Both the position numbers and the translations under genes were made by a program. The notes beneath the pieces are model-generated. The model was not told the origin of the DNA. It did not search any database and was given only the letters and a program-made list of their open reading frames with translations. From Eutypa lata (lineage: Eukaryota > Ascomycota > Sordariomycetes > Xylariales > Diatrypaceae), in contig JAKULF010000011.1 of NCBI GenBank assembly GCA_022661535.1, positions 558,001 through 622,000 of the forward strand: a stretch of DNA of 64,000 bases. Reading direction: 5' to 3'. Below, in pieces: positions 58,980-64,000 of the stretch; the stretch's first letter is position 1; every line of letters starts with the position of its first letter.

Positions 58980-61705
58980 TCAAATAGGCACTGTGTCGCT
59001 TCTCCTTACCCCCCTCAGACGATGACTTGCTCCTCCCCCTGTTCCAACATCTACCGCCTTCTGAGCCCTCAGCACTTCATCCCAAGTCGGTCCACGATCG
59101 ATGACTTCCAGTATAGTGCTACTACCACCACCACCGCCACCGCCACTACTACTACTACCAGCCCCGCCGCCACTACTACCATGCCACCCTTGCGTCGTTA
59201 TCGCCAGTGGCGCCCCTCTGCTCTGCTGCTGCGTCGGGCCGACCAAGAACTGCTGTCTTGTCGTCGTCGGCGTCGAGGATGACGCGAAGGGGCCGACGGG
59301 TGGAGGCGGTAGGGTTATGCCGGTGGGGGAACCAGCAGTAGAATTGGCGGCATTGCTCGACGGGGGCGGCGGCGGCGGCAGTGGTGCGGGATGAGGTAAT
59401 AGAGGCGTGTGGGGAGGGGGCATATGCGATATGGAATACGAACGGCTTGTCGTCGGACTTACAGCGCCTGTACCTGTGCCTGGGCCGGAACTTGGTGTCG
59501 TGACTTGGGTGTTGGATTTGGGCCTCGTAGTGTAGGTGCGTTCGGAGGGCGAGGGGTGCGGGTCCACTGGGGTCGTAATGAGTCCACTGCTATGTCGACG
59601 TTGGTGTTGGTGCTGATGTTGATGGTGATGGAGTTGTGGCTGGTGATGGGGGTGGTATCGTCGGCTACTATGCTGGTAGTGATGATTGTGGTTGCCGTTG
59701 AAGTAATCGCTCTCGTGCCCATGGTGATGATGATTATCCGCCGCTGACGTCGATGTCGGCGTTATGATCTTGTCGCTCGGCGTGCGTGCCTCCCTAGGCG
59801 ACTGTGGAGAGTTGAACTGCCGTGTGGAGACGACTTTCTGCGTATCGTAGTATTCGTTGTCCCTGTGCCTATCTCTGACTTCGTCCTTGTCCGCCCCCCT
59901 AGGGTGATGATGTCTGGTATACTTTCCACCATCCTCGCCACTACTACAACTACCACCACCGTCTTTCGTGCGCAGGATTGTAGCTCCCGGCACAGAGTGC
60001 CGACGGCTTGAATAGGCCGCGCCCATGACGTCCCTCTTCTCGGAGTGCAGCGCCACAGCTGACGGCGATGTCGATGATGATGTCAACGCCCCTGATCTGG
60101 TAGCCGTCGTGACAGGCGCCAACCTGAGAGGCGACGCCACCACGGCCGCGATCGGAGAATACGAAGCGAGCTTGAGGCCACGCGCGAGATCCCCGAAAGC
60201 CCTCGTCAGCATCTTCCTCGCCGCGGGGTCGTGTCTAGCGGGCAAGAGACTGCGGATGAAGGGCCTAGGCAGCATGTCGACCACTCCGCTTCCGTTCCCA
60301 CTTCCGCTTCCGTCGTCGTCGGGGTGGCGGCGCGAGATATCCGCGATGATCTTCTCGAAGCGGTGGAATTCTTCGTCGGGGTACGCCAGGAAGCACGTGG
60401 TGAAGTACTGGCAAAACCCCGCGGGGGTCAGGCCGGGGATCTCTGGGCGGTGAGTTGGTGTGGGTACTCCGGAGCCGGAGCCGGAGCTAGGGCCGCTAGA
60501 TGAGGACTCCGGTGGTGGCGTGAGATGGTAGGCGCAGCCGAGGTCGAAAAAGAGGTCCGCCATGTGCTCGTGGGCATCTTTGACCCTGTGGCTAAATATC
60601 TCTGTGTGCATCTGTATGTCAGCAGGTAGGTATCTTGGATATAATAGGAGCTTTGAACATTGGGTGCGACTAGATTTGTTTATCTATGAACTCGTCCACT
60701 CACCAACAAAGGGAAACGCCTCCCCGTCAACGCCGTATCTCGTATAAAGCAAGGCGAGTTTCTCAGGTGTAACCACGAGGCTTCCCTTAGGGGCGAATTC
60801 GTCGGTCTAGTTATATTAAAGAGCGATTAAGTTAGTTAGCTAGCTGTTAGTTAGAGGACCTTCAGCTTCCCGTCCCATCCCCAACCCATCCCGGCAGCCC
60901 CCCTTTTTTTAGGTTAAGCTGACGAAAAGGAAAGAAGAAAAAAAACTTACGATATATTTAGCCAGTCCTCTCAGGAATTTCGCAGACCGAGCAGTCGCAC
61001 AGCCGCTGTCGTCGAAGAGGTGCTCGGAGTCAGACGAAGTGCCGTAGCTAGCCTTCCGCGAGGCGGCAGCAGGGCGCTTAGCAAAAGTGCGCTGGTCGCT
61101 GAACCGGACGCTCGGCTTCGAAGTAGTAGTAGGAGTGGTGGTGGTGTGTGCTGTAGGAACAACAACCGTGTCGGGCGACGACGAGGGTGGGAAGCACAGG
61201 CTGGCTGTTATTGGGCTTGGAGCCGTGGAGGAGGTGGAGGAGGACGGTAGAGTGGGGCTCGGAGCCCCCGACTGGCAGGACTCCGGCGGCCGGCCCTTTT
61301 GAATAGCCTCGGAAACTGTGGTAGGATTAGGATTGGAATTTAATCGTACTAGTAGTGATGGTAGATAGATGGATAATATCCAAGAGACGGTTAGTTTTGT
61401 ATACCTTCCTCCCTGATCGCCTTGCGGATCACGTCCAGGAAATTCTCCGGGACCCCGCTAGTTTCGAGAGAGGTCTCTAGCCGGTGAATAGGGGTCGTGG
61501 TCTCTGGTTTGCTAACCCCGCCATACGCTTGACTACCAGTACTCGGTGAAGGCGTGGAAGTGATATGACCAACCTCTCCTTTGGGAGAAGGTGACCCGGT
61601 CTCGGGGTCGTCACATGCTACTGTCTGGTTTTGAGATGCCCTCGCGTCTCTAGACCGTGGTGTCGACCGGCCATTCCGTCTATGCTGGCACGTCTCCTTC
61701 GTCAT
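58980..61705 (-). CDS. DUF7514 protein with long low-complexity tail
   Basis: Four minus-strand exons: 61405-61705, 60951-61315, 60704-60806, 58980-60601, giving 796 residues. The N-terminal part is Ser/Thr/Pro-rich. The recognisable domain spans exons 2-4: KFLRGLAKYI, TPEKLALLYTRYGVDGEAFP, then IFSHRVKDAHEHMADLFFDL, GLTPAGFCQYFTTCFLAYPD and EFHRFEKIIADI, which I take as DUF7514, a fungal family without known function. After it come about 400 residues of disordered sequence with His runs (59640-59740), Ser/Gly runs (59060-59160), Pro runs (59320-59400) and a final GWHGSSGGG region. The start at 61705 gives MTKETCQHRRN; the frame is open further upstream, so a longer N-terminus is possible. 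The domain name is from memory of the family's sequence. Confidence 0.8.
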
Positions 61706-62589
61706 ACTATTTCCTGGATATGAATTTCGTCTCTCAAAATTATGACTGGAGTCGCACAATGGTATTAGACAAGAGAACGATGAAACTGAGATCGAGAGGA
61801 ACAAGAATAGTTCAAAACCAAACCACGAGCAGCGGGATCTTATAGCCACCCTTTTAAGCAAACAGGTTGTATAAGTGATCCGATAAGAAACAGGGCTGGG
61901 CATAAACCGGGCAACTTTGTACTGCCTGTCAGACGCATCTTGGTAGTATGATCCTTGCAGGGCTAGGCGCTGCAGCTCGGAAGGATAACAGAGCACAGCA
62001 TTTCTTCGTGTTACACTGATCGGGTAGATCAAGGCTGCGTGGAATTTGTGAGGTCTTCGAAGAGCTATCTGGGTGCCGGCATCCTTGAGAAGATTGGGCA
62101 GAAATAAATGCGGAGCTCAACTATGTCAGAGTTTGCCTATTCGTAACGAGTTACTGCACAAGTTTCAACATGTAATGGCTGTCTCTAGCACACAGCTCTT
62201 CACAACACATCCATTGGATTATTAATCTATCTGGTGCTCTATGAAGAAACATTGCATCATAGTGTCTTCATAACATGTCCAGACCGAGTCGAGGGGGACA
62301 GGACATGAAAAGCTAAAATCTATGGGGTGCAACAAGATGGTTGTTCTGTAAAATCAGAATATCTTAGACATGAACGAATTTTAATCCAGCAACGTCTGGA
62401 GGGTAGGAAAATGAATGGCCCAGATGCGGCCTAGGGTGAACATCGTATCCAGCCCATGATCTCCTTATAACTCAAGTTGTATGACGGAAAGATGGGCCCA
62501 TCTCTGCCATATATCAACCACCTAACACCGAACCAATATGCATCATCTCGACGGAGACGAACGTTGGAAGTTCAGGCACGAGCAAGCTA
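61706..62589. other. Intergenic region
   Basis: Between two minus-strand genes: promoter of the DUF7514 gene and 3' UTR of the Stc1-domain gene. The DUF7514 frame stays open to about 62032 but without family sequence. Nothing else seen. Confidence 0.5.
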
Positions 62590-64000
62590 TCACATCTCAT
62601 CCGCGCTACCTGAACTGTAATCAGGTTCCTCGATCGGTTCTTCGGCAACGGATGCAAACATGGGGGGGACATCAAAGCGCTTTCGATTGTCCTATCAAAC
62701 ATATCAGTTCTTGATCCACGGAAGGGGTATATATTCAAGTAACGTACTCCTCTTTGCCACCCATGGCGGCTGACCTTAATTTCCTTACGGCCGCTCATGA
62801 ATGTTCCAGTCCCGTTGGCCGGGATTCCACCTGTAGTCTGGCGGTACACCTGGCCATGGGGACTGAATGCATTGTATTCATGCACATTAGATGGCTGGAG
62901 TGCATCGGTTCCCGTAGTAGAACCAACCGTAGAACTAGCAAAACTCTGGATTCCGGCACGCGAGTCCGTCGAGGCGGTAGAGGGCTGGACTCCTCTGAGA
63001 TGAGGTGGAATAGCGGTGCCAAGGTTTGGTCCTGCCATCCCACGGAGCTGCGGGCGTTGAGTCGAGGCTGTCGCTAACGATCCTGGTTGTTGGCTGGCAT
63101 CGCGGCGGCCTCTTAGATGCGGAGGCACCCAACCCATACTCCGGTTATCTCCGGATACGACAGAGTTAGTCGTGCTGGTAGGGTTATTCTGACGGGCCGT
63201 CTGAGTGGTACCGGTACTGATGATACTAGCGGTGCCCGCATATGAAGATCTCATTGGTCTCGGTCCCTCCGCCATGCTTGACACTTGACTTCCCCCAAAG
63301 GAAGCCTGAGTACTGTTCAATGAAACAACGCTCGGGGAAGGTGCGGGTTGCAAGCCGACAATCGAGTTACCAACCGTAATGTTCTGTTGTAATTAGCTAC
63401 AAACTCTCATCAGTAAAAACGGGGGAGGCACATCATACTCTGGTATCATCAGCTCGGTCGTCGTGATCCCCATTGCCATTATCATCATCGTGGTATTTAC
63501 CACGAGAACTTTGATGAAGACTTCTCAGGGTGGATCTCAAAACACTAGGCCCATCGTCTTCGTCATCATCGCCACTATTAGAGTTATGAACATCATCGTC
63601 ACTGTCATCTTGGACAACGTTCAGGTTGAGGTCGTCATTGTCAACCGCTTGGGAGGTGTCCAAGTAGACTTCATCATGAGACATATTAGCGTTAGGAGGG
63701 GCGGTCGGAATTTCATCCGGCTGTTGACGCTCCTTCCATTCCGTGCATCTTTTGCACCACTGGGGTTACGTAAGTTACTGTATCGAAATTGGTTCCCAGC
63801 GGTGAGTACTTACAGCATCAGGTCTGTTGCGTTGATTCTTGCTGAAGGCATCCCGGACCTTCATCTGACCACAAGGACCCTCGCACTTGATGGTCGTGTT
63901 TTGGGGAGCTCCACTATGGACTTTGCAGACCAGTCCGATGTTGACCGAGGTGATACCATCATTGTCGTGTCTCTTCTTCTGGGACCATCTCTTGAGCTGG
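62590..64000 (-). CDS. Stc1-domain protein, N-terminus beyond the window
   Basis: Protein with the Cys-rich Stc1 domain; in Schizosaccharomyces pombe Stc1 links the RNAi machinery to the histone H3K9 methyltransferase complex. Visible minus-strand exons: 63814-64000 (5' end cut), 63439-63759, 62748-63383, 62590-62691. The domain reads LVCKVHSGAP, IKCEGPCGQMKVRDAFSKNQ, then WCKRCTEWKE across the first intron; the CxGxC and CxxC pairs and FSKNQR are the family's core. Downstream it is acidic (DDDEDDGPS type, 63500-63610) and then Ser/Thr/Gln-rich with GWVPPHLRGRRDAS and a second IPPHLRGVQP, a short repeated motif. The C-terminus is FDVPPMFASVAEEPIEEPDY. In filamentous fungi such proteins are common but a silencing role is not established. 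Confidence 0.85.

Overview
The window is nuclear DNA of a filamentous ascomycete, most likely a Sordariomycete (an order such as Xylariales is possible but not shown). The evidence is short GT-AG introns with CTAAC-like branch sites, long gaps between genes, CT-rich leaders, and families typical of such fungi (DUF6594, DUF7514, Stc1-domain protein, cyclin C SSN8, killer-toxin-like chitinase). No bacterial, viral or intact transposon genes were seen.

Layout. 1-6 kb: 3' part of a killer-toxin-like GH18 chitinase (+), an unrecognised basic/acidic-rich protein (-), and a DUF6594 membrane protein (+). 6-15.6 kb: mostly non-coding, with one small conserved two-exon gene (9.5-10.2 kb, -). 15.6-20 kb: cyclin C of the Mediator kinase module (-) and an EF-hand ATP-Mg/Pi mitochondrial carrier (+). 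22-24.4 kb: an Ulp1-type SUMO protease whose frame is crossed by a TAG. 25.8-28.1 kb: a phenol-hydroxylase-type FAD monooxygenase (-). 30.9-36.4 kb: two unrecognised loci, the second also with an in-frame TAG followed by open frame, then a field of degenerate tandem repeats to 37.3 kb. 38.4-46.2 kb: a RING-CH membrane E3 ligase, a GT34 Golgi mannosyltransferase and sphingosine-1-phosphate lyase (all +). 47.6-49.6 kb: mitochondrial pyruvate dehydrogenase kinase-family protein (-), whose stop has the leaky context TAG CAA TCA and is followed by 84 further sense codons. 51.5-58.2 kb: a coiled-coil protein with a GC-AG intron and a sugar/polyol MFS transporter (+). 59-64 kb: a DUF7514 protein and an Stc1-domain protein cut by the window edge (-).

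The genes do not form a pathway or cluster. They are mostly dispersed housekeeping genes (transcription, mitochondrial transport, PDH control, sphingolipid breakdown, mannan synthesis) mixed with lineage-specific genes. The housekeeping genes from 41 to 58 kb have very GC-rich third positions, while the unrecognised genes at 2.9-6 kb and 31-36 kb are visibly AT-richer.

The most interesting signal is translational: the kinase-family gene ends in a textbook readthrough context (UAG CAR YYA) with a His-rich in-frame extension, and two other genes have in-frame UAG codons inside otherwise continuous frames. Exon boundaries were worked out by eye from splice consensus, phase and family conservation. 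No search or RNA data were available.
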